This document shows, in pieces, positions 9,878-20,281 of a stretch of 64,000 nucleotides of DNA. A program made the position numbers and the translations under genes. The notes below the pieces were generated by a model. That model saw nothing but the letters and a program-made list of their open reading frames with translations, was not told the DNA's origin and searched no databases. The DNA is from Roseibium sp. (GTDB lineage Bacteria; Pseudomonadota; Alphaproteobacteria; Rhizobiales; Stappiaceae), in assembly GCA_017643925.1 (NCBI GenBank), contig JAEPML010000002.1, positions 496,001 through 560,000 of the forward strand. The letters are read 5' to 3'. How positions within the stretch are numbered: position 1 is the first letter of the stretch; every line of letters starts with the position of its first letter.

Positions 9878-12800
9878 ATGAAATTCTGGCTCGGAATAAC
9901 GGCAATATTCATAGGCATCGTCGCAGCAATTGCGTTGATCTGGTTCGGTGGACCGTTCCTGTCGATCGCCGGTGTGCGCCCGTTTGAACCGCTCTGGGTT
10001 CGGCTCCTTCTGGTGCTTTTCATCATCCTCACGATTGGTGGCTGGACCGCATATCGCATATACAAGCGCATCGCGGCGAACCGCGCACTGGAGCAGGAAA
10101 TCCTGCAGCCAAAAGCCAGTGAAGAAGACCTTCAGATCATGTCGGAGCGCATGAAGGATGCGCTCAAGACACTGAAGACGGCAAGCGGCAACACGCGCAC
10201 GTATCTGTACGATCTGCCCTGGTACCTGATGATCGGACCTCCGGGTGCCGGCAAGACCACCGCGCTGATGCATTCCGGCCTCAAGTTTGCAAATTCCAGA
10301 GGAAAGGGCGAAGCCCAGAAGCTGGAGGGGCTTGGCGGAACACGCTACTGCGACTGGTGGTTTGCCGAAAATGCCGTCCTGATCGACACAGCCGGTCGCT
10401 ACACGACGCAGGATTCGGACGAAGAGCATGACAGCGAAGCCTGGCTCGGATTTTTGAAGATCCTGCGCAAGGCCCGTCCGCGCCAGCCGGTCAACGGCGT
10501 CATGGTCTCCATCAGTCTTGAAGACCTGATGACCTTGTCCGATGCCGAACTCAAGCAACATACCGATGCAATACGGGCTCGTTTGATCGAGCTCTACAAG
10601 ACGCTGAAAATCGACTTCCCGGTTTATGTTGTCCTCACCAAGGCGGACACGATCGCGGGTTTCATGGAATTCTTCGGGTCCTACCCGGAAAGCCGGCGGA
10701 ACCTGGTGTGGGGCGCCACCTTCCAGACCCGCGAAAAGAACAAGAACATGGTGGCCGAGGCGCCGACGGAGTTCGACCTCCTGATCGAGCGCCTGAACGA
10801 GGAAATGGCAGACAGGCTGCAGGAAGAGCCGGATCCGCGCGCACGCCTGATGCTATACGGCTTCCCGACCCAGGTCGCCGCTTTGAAGGACAGGCTGACC
10901 GGGTTCCTCAATGCTGTCTTCGAACCGAGTCGCTACTATCCCAATGCCGTTCTGCGTGGGTTTTATTTCACCTCCGGTACGCAGACCGGAACCGCAATTG
11001 ACCGGGTGATCGGCTCCATGAGCCAGGCTTTCGGGACCGCCTACCAGGCCGCTGCGCTATCAGGTCAGGGCAAGAGCTACTTCTTGAAGGACCTGTTGAC
11101 CAAGGTCATCATTGGCGAGGCCGGCTGGGTTACCCACAACAGGCAGGCTGTCCGTTGGGCTGCGGCTGCGCGCTACAGCGCCTATGCCGCCGTTGCGCTT
11201 CTGACGATTGGTCTTGGAAGCCTCTGGGGGATCAGTTACCTGAACAATCAGGAGCTGATAGATGAAACGGCAAAGGCTGTTGCCGCAGTTCGGGCCGAAG
11301 GGGAAGGGGTCCTGGACCAGCGCGTTGTGCGTGACGACAGTCTCAGGGACACGGCCTATATCCTGTCGTTGCTCCGAAGGTTGCCAGCCGGCTATGACAG
11401 TCGCAACGATCCGACGCCGTTCATGGAACAATTCGGCCTCAGTCAGAGAGAGCGACTGGAAGCTGCGGGTATCACGTCCTACCGAAGTGGTCTGGAACGT
11501 CTGCTCCGTCCGCGCCTGTTGCTGAGGATCGAGGAACAGATGACCGACGTTCTCGACAATCGGACGGGTCCAGGCGGTCAGGACATCGACACGCTTTACA
11601 ATCTGGCGAAACTCTACCGGATGGTTGCCGGGGATGCGCCTGAGATCGACAAGGACCAGATCAAGAATTCCTTCCGGGCCGACTTCCTGCTGAGCTTTCC
11701 CGGTCCACAGGGTGAATTGCTACGCAATGAGCTCAACTCGCACATCGAGGCGATGCTGGATCTCGACTTTGGCGGAAATGTTCTGACCAGCCAGCTCGAC
11801 GGTGTGCTTGTTGCCGAAGTTCAACGAGAACTCGCCAGGGTCAGTCTCGCGGAGCGCGGCTATGCACTCTTGAAGTCCCGTGCCAAGGGACTTGCAAGCG
11901 AAGACTGGATTGCCGAACAGCGCGGTGGTCCGGACATGGTCACGGTGTTCGAAACCGAGAATGGGGATACGCTCGACACGGTCGCCGTCGACAAGTTCTT
12001 CACTTATCCCGGGTTCCACCTGTCTGTATTGCCAAACCTGGCCGGGATCCGCGAAGAACTCGAGCGGGATCAGTGGGTGTTCGGAAATATCGGCCAAGGG
12101 GATGCTTTCGCCGATCAGTACCAGTCCTTGCCCGGTGAAATCCTGGGGCTCTACACCAGGGATTTCATCAAGGCCTGGGAAGACGCGCTTGGGAACCTGA
12201 AGTTCAAGTCCATGCGCAATGACAAGCCGCTTTACACGACGCTTCAGGCCGTCTCGGCACCGACGTCTCCTGTCGTTCAGCTGCTTGAGAGCATTAGAAA
12301 CGAAACCCTGCTCACCAGGATCTGTCAATCGACGGAATTGCCGGTGGCACGGGCGGCGGCGCTGCGAAGGATGCGGGCGCCGAAGCTGCCCAGAAGGTTT
12401 TCCAGCGCTACGTTCTCGACACGTCCGGGGGACTGAAACGGATCGGTCTTGAAGCCGGTCTTAAGGCGCTCGCACCGGGAGGTGTGTCGGGAGCCCTTGA
12501 ATCAGCTGTCGGTAACAGCGGTCCGGCCATCATACCGGGCAAGGCGATCGAAGATCATTTCCGGCCGTACCATGTGCTTGTGGAGGGCGAGAACAGTCGC
12601 AAGATCGATGCACTGCTCCTGAACTTCAAGAACATCCTCGACAATCTTCTTGTCGTCGCCAACAACCCGCTCCAGAGCGAGACGGCGAATTCCAACGTAC
12701 AGATCCAGGCGTCCTTGTTGAGGAGCAATGCGACGCGGTTCCCAAAACCGTTCGACACACTGATCCTGAGAGCCGCTAAGGAATTTGACGAGGAGTTCAA

Positions 12801-13530
12801 GGAAACCTCGATCACCCAGCTGAATGAAAAACTGAAGACCCAGGTTGTCGGCGCATGTCAGGGCATTGTTGCCCGAAAATATCCGTTCACGAATGGTCGT
12901 TCGGAAGTTGCCATGACCGAGTTTGCAAAGCTGTTCTCGCCAGCCGGGATCATGCAGCGTTTCTTCGATGAAAACCTGAAGGCACTGGTCGACACATCTT
13001 CCAGACCGTGGAGCTGGAAACCGGAAGTTTCACAAGCCGACCGGTTGTCGAACGCGACGCTCAGGCAGTTCGAAAGAGCCGATCTGATCAAGCAGGCGTT
13101 TTTCCCGACCGGAAATGCCTATCCGTCCGTCGGCCTGCAGATTGTACCCCGTTCATTGTCGCAACAGGCCGACGCGGCCAGTCTTGAAGTCAATGGCAAT
13201 CTGGTTCTTGTGACGCGCGGTCCTGGTTTCAATGCAGAGATCCAGCCGCTTCCGGCAAGCTTCGACTGGCCCAGCAACACTGCAACACCCCGGGTTGTTC
13301 TGGTGATCCAGCCCGAAGTTCCGGGCTACCGGTCCCGACAGGAAGTGCACGGTGACTGGGCCTTCTATCGCTTTGTGAAGGCCAATCGTGTCAGTTCCGG
13401 TCAGAACAAGTTCGTCATTCGCAAGACCCTGGGAGGGCGGCAAGTGGCGTTCACGGTCACGCTGCGTTCGAAGCCGAATCCGTTCTTCCTGTCCGCGGTT
13501 GGGGACTTCAGTTGCCCGACGAGCTTCTGA
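9878..13530 (+). pseudogene. tssM: T6SS membrane core protein TssM (IcmF), interrupted by a frameshift
   Basis: The first frame gives 852 residues (9878-12436): two N-terminal membrane spans (about 5-25 and 40-60), a Walker A motif GPPGAGKTT near residue 118, the IcmF domains and a third span near residue 430. The sense then continues in another frame to 13530, with the TssM C-terminal region (FNAEIQPLP, FYRFVKANRV and the final FSCPTSF). The switch lies at about 12314-12325: ETLLTR in the first frame joins DLSIDGIAGG in the second if one G is added at CCAGGATC. The repaired protein would be about 1,217 residues, normal for TssM. Either a real inactivating deletion in a short G run or a sequencing error. 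I see no slippery heptamer that would support programmed frameshifting. Confidence 0.88.
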
Positions 13531-13533
13531 CCC

Positions 13534-14211
13534 ATGGCATTTGGCTTTTTCGGCAAGCTGCCAGCAAAGGCTGACTTTTTGGTCGGAGACTGCCCGGCCG
13601 GTTTTTTGAAGATTTGGGAGCCTTTTCTGATGAAAGGGCTCGCGCAGTCGCGATTGGATCTGGGGAGCGCCTGGGAGGAGGCCTACATGACGATGCCGAT
13701 CTGGCATTTTCGGCTGACACCAAGCCAGAGTGACGGTTCACTTGCGGACCGCGTTGCTGGTGCCTTCATGCCGAGCGTGGATAGGGTCGGACGCGAGTTT
13801 CCTCTCACGGTGATGGCACCTTTCCCCGTTGCTTCGGAGCAGGGCGAGCAGTCGGACATGTCCATGGATGCGCTCGAAACCGTTTTGCTGGGCGCACTGG
13901 ACGAACAAACCGACCTGGGTGCATTTCGCCGGTCAGTGAAGACACTTTCGCAAAAGTCGACTGTTCTTCGTTCAGAGGATGAGAACGCCTCAAAGATGCT
14001 TGAGCCGGACTCTGACATTTCTGGGGTTCTTGAAAGCGAATTCCGGTGCCGCGGGGGAACGGAGGAATACGCGTTCAAATGCGACGGACTTCCGGGGGCA
14101 ACCGCGTTTCGCTGGCTAATACTACCGGAACAATTCCAGGAAGAAGGGCAAAACACCAAAGCGGCAGGGAAACTTCATGGGCAAAATGAACCGGAGGATC
14201 ATCAAAGATGA
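13534..14211 (+). CDS. tagF: T6SS-associated protein TagF
   Basis: 225 residues. The start, FGFFGKLPAKADF, and the IWEPFLMKGL, MTMPIWHFRL and GREFPLTVMAPF blocks are typical of the TagF/ImpM family. TagF is a cytoplasmic post-translational repressor that, in other bacteria, binds the FHA protein. It starts 3 bases after the tssM stop, and its own TGA overlaps the ATG of pppA (ATGA), so the three are tightly coupled. Its neighbours PppA, PpkA and TagH complete the switch. Confidence 0.9.
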   Translation: MAFGFFGKLPAKADFLVGDCPAGFLKIWEPFLMKGLAQSRLDLGSAWEEAYMTMPIWHFRLTPSQSDGSLADRVAGAFMPSVDRVGREFPLTVMAPFPVASEQGEQSDMSMDALETVLLGALDEQTDLGAFRRSVKTLSQKSTVLRSEDENASKMLEPDSDISGVLESEFRCRGGTEEYAFKCDGLPGATAFRWLILPEQFQEEGQNTKAAGKLHGQNEPEDHQR

Positions 14212-14972
14212 CCGCAGGTACCCAGGAACTCTTGCGTGGATTTGCTTTCGGGCTCACCCATGTCGGGCATGTTCGGGACGAAAATCAGGACACTTTCTTC
14301 GTTGACGAGGCGAAGGGTGTTTTTGCCGTAATGGATGGCGCAGGCGGACTGAAGGATGGTGCCGTTGCATCCGGTCTCGTCAAGGAATCCCTGTCCACGA
14401 TCACGCAGCCCCTGAGTGCTGAAGACTTGCTTGATCAGGTTGAAGGACGTCTGATCGTCGCCAAGGACAGAATAGAAACCGCAGCCGCGCGCGCCAATGG
14501 AGCGCCGATGGGAACCACGATCGCTGCCCTGCTCACATACGGAACCAATTTTGCCTGTCTGTGGGCGGGGGACAGCCGCGTCTACCGTTTTCGAAACGGA
14601 CAGTTGGAGCAACTGACAACCGACCACACCGAAGCTCAGGAATTGGTCGATCAAAAGGTCATAACCATCGATGAGGCAAAGTCCTTTTCAAGACGGCATG
14701 TTATCACTCGCGCGATCGGGTCGGGCCTGGATCTGGAGCTGGAAGTTGTTTCCGGGAATTTGCGCCTGGGGGATCGTTTCCTTCTGTGTTCCGATGGTCT
14801 CACGGGACATCTGGATGATCCTGTATTAACGTCCTTCCTGTTGAGCGGTGCTCTCAACGCAACGGCTCTTGGACTGATCAACGGAGCTCTGGATGCCGGC
14901 GGCCAGGACAATGTTACGGTCATTGTGGTCGATATCGATCGTGTTCTTTCCGGCAATGGGGATGCCTGTTGA
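14208..14972 (+). CDS. pppA: PP2C-type Ser/Thr phosphatase PppA of the T6SS
   Basis: 254 residues with the full PP2C motif set: THVGHVRDENQD (metal-binding Asp and Glu), VMDGAGG, GTTIAALL, WAGDSRVYR, LCSDGLTGHL and GGQDNVTVIVV. It reverses PpkA-dependent phosphorylation of the FHA protein and so keeps the T6SS off. It overlaps tagF by four bases upstream, and its stop overlaps the ppkA start (TGATG). Confidence 0.93.
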   Translation: MTAGTQELLRGFAFGLTHVGHVRDENQDTFFVDEAKGVFAVMDGAGGLKDGAVASGLVKESLSTITQPLSAEDLLDQVEGRLIVAKDRIETAAARANGAPMGTTIAALLTYGTNFACLWAGDSRVYRFRNGQLEQLTTDHTEAQELVDQKVITIDEAKSFSRRHVITRAIGSGLDLELEVVSGNLRLGDRFLLCSDGLTGHLDDPVLTSFLLSGALNATALGLINGALDAGGQDNVTVIVVDIDRVLSGNGDAC

Positions 14973-16816
14973 TGAATGCTCCTGAAAATCTGTTGCCGTC
15001 GGGCACCCGCCTCAACAATCTCTACGAGATTGAGGAGCATATTGCGGATGGCGGTCTGGGGACGGTCTACAGGGCAAGGGACGTCGAAAGCGGAGATCCC
15101 GTAGCCATCAAGGTCCTGCTGCCGAATTTTGCACGCGATCCCATGATCCTTGATCTCTTCAAACGGGAAGCGCAGATCCTCAGATCGCTGAAACACGATG
15201 CCCTGACGCAATATTTCGTTTTCGCGAAGGAACCGACGCTTGAGGTTTATTACCTCGCCATGGAGTTCGTCGCGGGACCATCGCTCAGCACCAGGCTTGA
15301 GTCCGGTCCGTTGGAACCGGAAGCCGTCTATCGGCTGGTGATCCGGTTGGCATCGGCGCTGCAGGCCGTTCACGACCGGAATGTCATTCACCGTGACCTT
15401 TCCCCGGACAACATCATCCTCCAGAACAGTGATGTCGGTCAGGCAAAGATCATCGACTTCGGTATTTCCAGGGCAAATACCGGTGGTCCGACCATCATCG
15501 GCGACGGCTTTGCCGGCAAGGTCAATTACGTTTCACCTGAACAGGTCGGCATTTTTGACGGCAAGGTGACCGCGCGCAGCGACATCTATTCACTTGGTCT
15601 TGTGATCGCCGAGGCGCTCACGGGCAAGCAGATCGACATGGGCGGGACCCAGGCTCAGATCGTTGAGAAGCGACGCCACCTTCCACCGCTCGAAGGGATC
15701 GACAACCGGTTCCGCCCGCTGCTTGAAGCCATGCTTCAGCCCGATCCGAGCAACCGACCGGCCACCATGGGTGACATCGCCGAATGGACACTTGGCGCCC
15801 CGTTGAACCGCCAAATGCAGGACCGCACGATTATCCGGCCGTCGGGACCGCCGCCGGAACAGTCGGCTCTGGATGAACCGGTTCAGCCGGTCAATTGGGG
15901 GCGCCGCATACTTGTTGCGGTCTCGTTGCTCGGTTTTGCAGGACTTGGTGCCGGGGGCGTCTATTTTCTGGTTGGCCAGACCGTGCCGGATCAGGATCAG
16001 AAACCTGTCCTTGTCGCTCCTCCGCGTGAGAATGTTCCCGACATTCCAGTGCGCCAGGACCCGACACCCGCCGAGCAGGACCCAATTGAGGACAAGCCGG
16101 TCGAACAGGACGGCAAGGGAACCATCACGCCCGAAGACCTCAAGCAACAGCTTTTGCCTGATGACAAGCCCGTCGAGCAAAAGCAGCAGGAGGTGCTCGA
16201 TCCGAAGGACCGCATTCGAAAGTTTGTGGGCAGTTACAAGGCAGGCGACTGCATGTACCTGCAGCCGATCAAGATCGCTGCCAACGCTGCTGAAATCGAA
16301 GGTTTCGCTTCCAGAACGCCCCCCTTCATCAGCTTCGACAGCGATTTCACGCAGACCCAGGGGTTCGAAGCCAAGATTCAGGTCAATCTCGTGAGTGACG
16401 CGCAATGCCCTGCGATCGCCTTTCTACGAGGGACGCCACAGGGAAGCGGCAACACCGAGCTTCATCTCGACATGCAGAGAACAGTGGTTCCGAATGGAAG
16501 CAACATGGCGGGCAGGATCTCGGGTTACGACGCCAAGTCGGGCAGCCTTGGTTTGATCTTCGTCGGCAGCACAGGCGAGGTGAGCGACCTGTCTCCCTAT
16601 CTGCAATCGGATGACGGTGGAGCCGGGTTCGTAATTCCGTTGAACCTCAAGGGGACAACTGAGGAAACCGGCCTGATCATCGCGATGGTGGGGCCGGATC
16701 TCAGGTCAAATCTCGCAAAACGAACCGACAAGCAGGCGCAGGCTTTCTTTGATGGCCTGATGCAGGCAACCCCGGTCTTGCGGGCATCGGCAACGACGGT
16801 CAAAGTGGTGCCATAG
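14972..16816 (+). CDS. ppkA: Transmembrane Ser/Thr kinase PpkA with a distinctive periplasmic C-domain
   Basis: 614 residues from the ATG at 14972. The Hanks-type kinase domain (about 20-275) has AIKVLLP (Lys of motif II), IHRDLSPDNI (catalytic loop, with Ser in place of the usual Lys, as in several related bacterial kinases), KIIDFGIS (DFG) and YVSPEQ. A Pro/Glu linker leads to one membrane span (about 310-332) and an acidic, Gln-rich stretch. The last 190 residues, from about 419, form a domain with SYKAGDC, PFISFD and GFEAKIQVNLVSDAQC. The same pattern ends the TonB-like protein at 17272-19086, so the two probably sense or bind the same thing. It follows pppA directly and is 36 bases ahead of exbD. 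Confidence 0.92.
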   Translation: MNAPENLLPSGTRLNNLYEIEEHIADGGLGTVYRARDVESGDPVAIKVLLPNFARDPMILDLFKREAQILRSLKHDALTQYFVFAKEPTLEVYYLAMEFVAGPSLSTRLESGPLEPEAVYRLVIRLASALQAVHDRNVIHRDLSPDNIILQNSDVGQAKIIDFGISRANTGGPTIIGDGFAGKVNYVSPEQVGIFDGKVTARSDIYSLGLVIAEALTGKQIDMGGTQAQIVEKRRHLPPLEGIDNRFRPLLEAMLQPDPSNRPATMGDIAEWTLGAPLNRQMQDRTIIRPSGPPPEQSALDEPVQPVNWGRRILVAVSLLGFAGLGAGGVYFLVGQTVPDQDQKPVLVAPPRENVPDIPVRQDPTPAEQDPIEDKPVEQDGKGTITPEDLKQQLLPDDKPVEQKQQEVLDPKDRIRKFVGSYKAGDCMYLQPIKIAANAAEIEGFASRTPPFISFDSDFTQTQGFEAKIQVNLVSDAQCPAIAFLRGTPQGSGNTELHLDMQRTVVPNGSNMAGRISGYDAKSGSLGLIFVGSTGEVSDLSPYLQSDDGGAGFVIPLNLKGTTEETGLIIAMVGPDLRSNLAKRTDKQAQAFFDGLMQATPVLRASATTVKVVP

Positions 16817-16852
16817 ATCAGTCTCCAGGATTGAAGCCACCGGTAAGCAGCG

Positions 16853-17275
16853 ATGAAACGGTACACAAAACCGATACATGTTCCCCAGGTAATGGCGCAT
16901 CGGGCCGCAGACAGTTCACTCGCGCTTATCAACGTTGTCTTTCTCTTGCTCCTCTTCCTTCTCGTGTCGGGCACCCTGCGGCCTCCGTTGCCGGATGATT
17001 TCGATTGGGCGGAGACCACTGCAGACCAGGGCAGCAGCAATATTCAGGACAGTCTCGTGCTGACGGAGACAGGAGATTTCTGGTTCCAGGGGGCAATTCT
17101 GGACGAAGCGCAGCTGCTCGGGTTTCTGGCGGAAGCTTCAGCGCGGTCCAACAGGCTGACCCTCCAGGTCGACAAAAGAGCACGGGTTGAAACAATTGCG
17201 GGGCTGGCGAAAAAAGCGCAGGCGGCCGGGATTGCGCGGCTCAGCCTGGTAACCGTAGAGGCCGGAAACCGGTGA
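16853..17275 (+). CDS. ExbD/TolR-family protein (first copy)
   Basis: 140 residues. A short cytoplasmic N-terminus, one span (about 22-42, ALINVVFLLLLFLLVSG) and a periplasmic domain. The family's membrane Asp (LxPLIDV) is replaced here: the motif reads SLALINVVFLL, with Asn where the proton-carrying Asp normally sits. This copy may therefore not conduct protons itself, and the second ExbD at 20884 keeps the Asp. Its stop overlaps the GTG of the TonB-like gene (GTGA). Confidence 0.8.
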   Translation: MKRYTKPIHVPQVMAHRAADSSLALINVVFLLLLFLLVSGTLRPPLPDDFDWAETTADQGSSNIQDSLVLTETGDFWFQGAILDEAQLLGFLAEASARSNRLTLQVDKRARVETIAGLAKKAQAAGIARLSLVTVEAGNR

Positions 17276-19086
17276 CCGCGGCTGTTTACAGTCTGGAACG
17301 GCGTTGGGAAATCCCCGCCTATGTCTGGCCCGCGGTTCTGGGAACGTCTGTCGCCGTCCATCTCGCCGTTCTGTCCTACGGTTTGCCGAACATGGCGGTC
17401 CCGGAGACGCAGCCGGAACAAAGGACCGAGACCGAACTCGTTCTGGAAACCGGCGGTCTGGAATTCGAAACCTTGCCGGCTACCGAAGCTGCGCCGACAC
17501 AGAGCGGCGTGTTACCGCAACCTGTCACATCAAGTGAGGTTGAACCGCTCCAGCCCCAATCCGCTCCGGTCACCACAGTTCAACAGAGCGTGGCACCCGA
17601 AAGCGTGGTTGTTCCGGCGTCACCGACAACGATAGTCCAAACTGTCACGCCTCCAGCGGCTACCCAGGATTTGCAGGCAAATGTCGCCGAGCCAGTTTCG
17701 AGCGTAGCCACACCAGCCAATAGCGCAACTGAAACTGTCGTGGTGGAAGCTGTCGAGATTCAGGCCGATGAACCTGTGATCGAAGTCCTGGAAGTCGAGG
17801 CACAGAATCCGACTGACACCGTCGTGTCGACACCATCACAAGACCTGGTGGCGGTTGAAAGCCCGGTGACCGAGACCGTCGTCACTGCTGTGGAAGTACA
17901 GCCTCCAGCCAGTACACCGCTTGCCGTGATCTCGAATAAAGTGGACGCGGTGCCGGAAGATGATGATGCAATTGCATTGGTGGCGACACCGGATCCGATT
18001 CAGGTCATTGAAGCCGCCCCGGTGACGCCCGAGGTCAGTGTTCTTTCGGACGTTGCTACAGTGGTGGTTCCCTCCGTCCAAGCGGAGCCTGAGACCGTGG
18101 TCGCACGGCCAATTGCTCCCACCACCACAACAAGCGCGCAAAATCCTGACGCAATTTCGCCGGTTGTTGCCGACGTCGTCCAGTCGCAGTTAGAGACGAC
18201 GGCCGTTGTGAGGCCTGAACCAATCCGGCCAGAGACGAAGGAATTCGGTGAATCCGTTGTCTCTGTTGGCCCGGTAGAGCAACAGGTCGCTGCCCTGCCG
18301 ACCGTCGAGGCCGAGCACACCGCAATCTCTCCAACCGAAACAAACCCTGCTGCGCTACCCAGTGCACAACCTGACCTGGATCCGGCTGAGAGCGTGCCGC
18401 CTGTTCAGGTTGCCAGCATCGACCCACTGGCGAATGCGGAAGCCTATGTGAGCAACTACAATATCGGGGACTGTGCGCACCTGACGGTAATGGAGGCAGG
18501 TGCGGACAGTGCTTCGGTCACCGCCTATGGCTCCGGAATTGCACCCTTTGCGGTCTTCGACCAGCGCTTCAAGGCCGACAATGGCTTTGAGGCGAGCATT
18601 GAGCTGCGCCTTGTTTCCAGCCGCCAATGCGCCTTGTTGGATGCGATTGGCTTGAGCCAGGGCATCGAGGCAGCAGGGCTGGTGGATCTCGACCAGTCCG
18701 TGGTCCGCAGTGGTTCCAGCGTGACCGGCGTGATCCAGAGAGACCTGCCATTGGGAAAGATAGCTGCGGCGAACGAGGCCGGGCTGGGTCTGGACGGAAA
18801 GGGGCCACCTGAAATCTATCTCATTGACGGAGCCGGACAGATCCATGACGGCCGAAACTTTCTTTTGCCTGCCAGCAATTCCTTCACGGCCGGCGGGTGG
18901 AGATTTTCCGTGCCGGTCACGCTCAAATCGAGTGAGGACCAGGAAACGGCCCTTGTTCTTGCCATCTGGAACAGGCCGGAACCACGTCAACCCGCAAGGT
19001 TCGGGACCTTGCCGGCGCCGCGCATAGCCGAATTGCTCCGTGAGCCCGGCGTTTATTCCTTGTCTGCTTTCAAGGTTTCACGATGA
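17272..19086 (+). CDS. TonB-like membrane-anchored periplasmic protein sharing a C-domain with PpkA
   Basis: 604 residues. A short N-terminus is followed by one span (about 18-38, [20 protein letters not shown]), then about 350 residues rich in Val, Thr, Pro, Glu and Ala, as in TonB/TolA spacers. The C-terminal domain (from about 393) contains [30 protein letters not shown] and lines up with the PpkA tail. A classic TonB C-terminal domain is not seen. The start is GTG inside the exbD stop. The 3' end overlaps the convergent exbB gene by 9 bases. It probably transmits ExbB/ExbD energy across the periplasm; its target is unknown. Confidence 0.75.
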   Translation: MTAAVYSLERRWEIPAYVWPAVLGTSVAVHLAVLSYGLPNMAVPETQPEQRTETELVLETGGLEFETLPATEAAPTQSGVLPQPVTSSEVEPLQPQSAPVTTVQQSVAPESVVVPASPTTIVQTVTPPAATQDLQANVAEPVSSVATPANSATETVVVEAVEIQADEPVIEVLEVEAQNPTDTVVSTPSQDLVAVESPVTETVVTAVEVQPPASTPLAVISNKVDAVPEDDDAIALVATPDPIQVIEAAPVTPEVSVLSDVATVVVPSVQAEPETVVARPIAPTTTTSAQNPDAISPVVADVVQSQLETTAVVRPEPIRPETKEFGESVVSVGPVEQQVAALPTVEAEHTAISPTETNPAALPSAQPDLDPAESVPPVQVASIDPLANAEAYVSNYNIGDCAHLTVMEAGADSASVTAYGSGIAPFAVFDQRFKADNGFEASIELRLVSSRQCALLDAIGLSQGIEAAGLVDLDQSVVRSGSSVTGVIQRDLPLGKIAAANEAGLGLDGKGPPEIYLIDGAGQIHDGRNFLLPASNSFTAGGWRFSVPVTLKSSEDQETALVLAIWNRPEPRQPARFGTLPAPRIAELLREPGVYSLSAFKVSR

Positions 19087-19749
19087 GGGGGCATGCGCCC
19101 CTGCGCCAGCCGTAAACACACCTGTCAGGAGCACCTCGAGGGCAGCGCGTTCCTTTTCCAGCCTGGTTTCGAACCAGGTGACCGCGACCGATACCGGGAT
19201 CGCAACCGCCAGGCCGCAGGCCGTCGTCAACAGGGCGACCCAGATGCCACCGGCCAGGTTGGATGGATTGGACGACGCTCCCGATTCCTGCAGCGTCTGA
19301 AAGGTTTCAATCATCCCGAGGACCGTTCCGAAGAGCCCGAGCAGGGGGGCGATTTGTGTGACCAGATCCAGTGCGCGCAACCAACTTGCCAGACCGAACA
19401 GCCGATCGGCGGCCCGCGCAGAAATCTCTTCGCGCAGTCGTTCTTCCCTTATGTCCCGTTCCTGAGGGCTCATCGGCTGCTGATCGAGCGTCTGGATGGC
19501 GTCCATCGCGCTGCGCAGCAAGCCAGCTGACAGGGACCTGTCCTTTAAAAGGAGCTGGGAAGCTTTGGTCCGCTCTCCGACACGCCAGGCAGCAACTGCA
19601 GTTCTGACCAGTTGATGGCGGCCAACCCTTGCGCTGGAAAACTGGAAGGCCTTGGCAAAGATCACCGCGAGGGCTGCGACGGAAATACCAAGAAGAATGA
19701 GGACGACAGGTCCCCCCAGTTCCAGAAGCGAGGTTGATGTTTCATCCAT
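19078..19749 (-). CDS. ExbB/TolQ/MotA-family proton channel protein
   Basis: 223 residues with three expected spans: about 10-32 ([20 protein letters not shown]), about 128-150 ([20 protein letters not shown]) and about 168-192 ([19 protein letters not shown]). The [10 protein letters not shown] and [14 protein letters not shown] motifs are the ExbB/TolQ signature. It is the last gene of a leftward unit (DUF1036 gene, secreted gene, exbB) and converges on the TonB-like gene. With the two ExbD copies it supplies a complete energy-transducing set split over both strands. Confidence 0.9.
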   Translation of the reverse strand: MDETSTSLLELGGPVVLILLGISVAALAVIFAKAFQFSSARVGRHQLVRTAVAAWRVGERTKASQLLLKDRSLSAGLLRSAMDAIQTLDQQPMSPQERDIREERLREEISARAADRLFGLASWLRALDLVTQIAPLLGLFGTVLGMIETFQTLQESGASSNPSNLAGGIWVALLTTACGLAVAIPVSVAVTWFETRLEKERAALEVLLTGVFTAGAGAHAPSS

Positions 19750-19784
19750 CGGAGCGCGTTTCCCTGTGATCCTTATTCGAGGGG

Positions 19785-20213
19785 TCAGTCACCGAACTTG
19801 ATGCTCGTGCGATTGCTGAGTTCCAGAAGGTCTGGACAGTAGACGTCTTTCACGCTGGCAGGAACGCAATTGAGGACATCATTGATATGGAGGCGCGAGA
19901 TGCTGTCACAGGCTTTGCCTGCCAGGTCGAATTGCAGAATTTTCGTCTTGCCGGCAGAGATGCGCGCAAATTCGAGCCGCAGGAACTGATCGACCAGCTC
20001 GTCTGCATTGAACGCAACGATTTCCATTCCGAGTTTGTTGACCGGTCGCTCCAGGCCATTGGTGGCGATTACCGACAGCCGGCAACCACCGTCGGCGGTC
20101 GCCTGAACGTGATTGAGTTCCAGACTGATTTTTGCCGTTGGTTCCTGCGCAGAAACTGCGCCGGCCAAAACCGCGGCAAGACCAAATACAAAGGTTCGAA
20201 AAGGTAGTCGCAT
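19785..20213 (-). CDS. Secreted hypothetical protein next to exbB
   Basis: 142 residues. A clear signal peptide ([23 protein letters not shown], cleavage near residue 23) and a small beta-rich domain with four Cys in the mature part (GGCRL, GKACDS, LNCVP, VYCPD), likely two disulfides. ATG at 20213 has a GGGGG site ahead; an upstream in-frame start would spoil the signal peptide. I do not recognise the family. It lies 35 bases from exbB and 68 bases after the DUF1036 gene in one leftward unit, so it may be a periplasmic partner of the ExbBD/TonB-like set. Confidence 0.7.
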   Translation of the reverse strand: MRLPFRTFVFGLAAVLAGAVSAQEPTAKISLELNHVQATADGGCRLSVIATNGLERPVNKLGMEIVAFNADELVDQFLRLEFARISAGKTKILQFDLAGKACDSISRLHINDVLNCVPASVKDVYCPDLLELSNRTSIKFGD

Positions 20214-20281
20214 GTAATTCCCCCGTGCAACGTGCGCAGTCCAGTTCCGTGACGCGCGGGTCACGTCATCGGCGATTTAAT

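Noticed and set aside
12300..12440. Programmed ribosomal frameshift in tssM
   Set aside because: No slippery heptamer or clear downstream structure; TssM is not known to use one.
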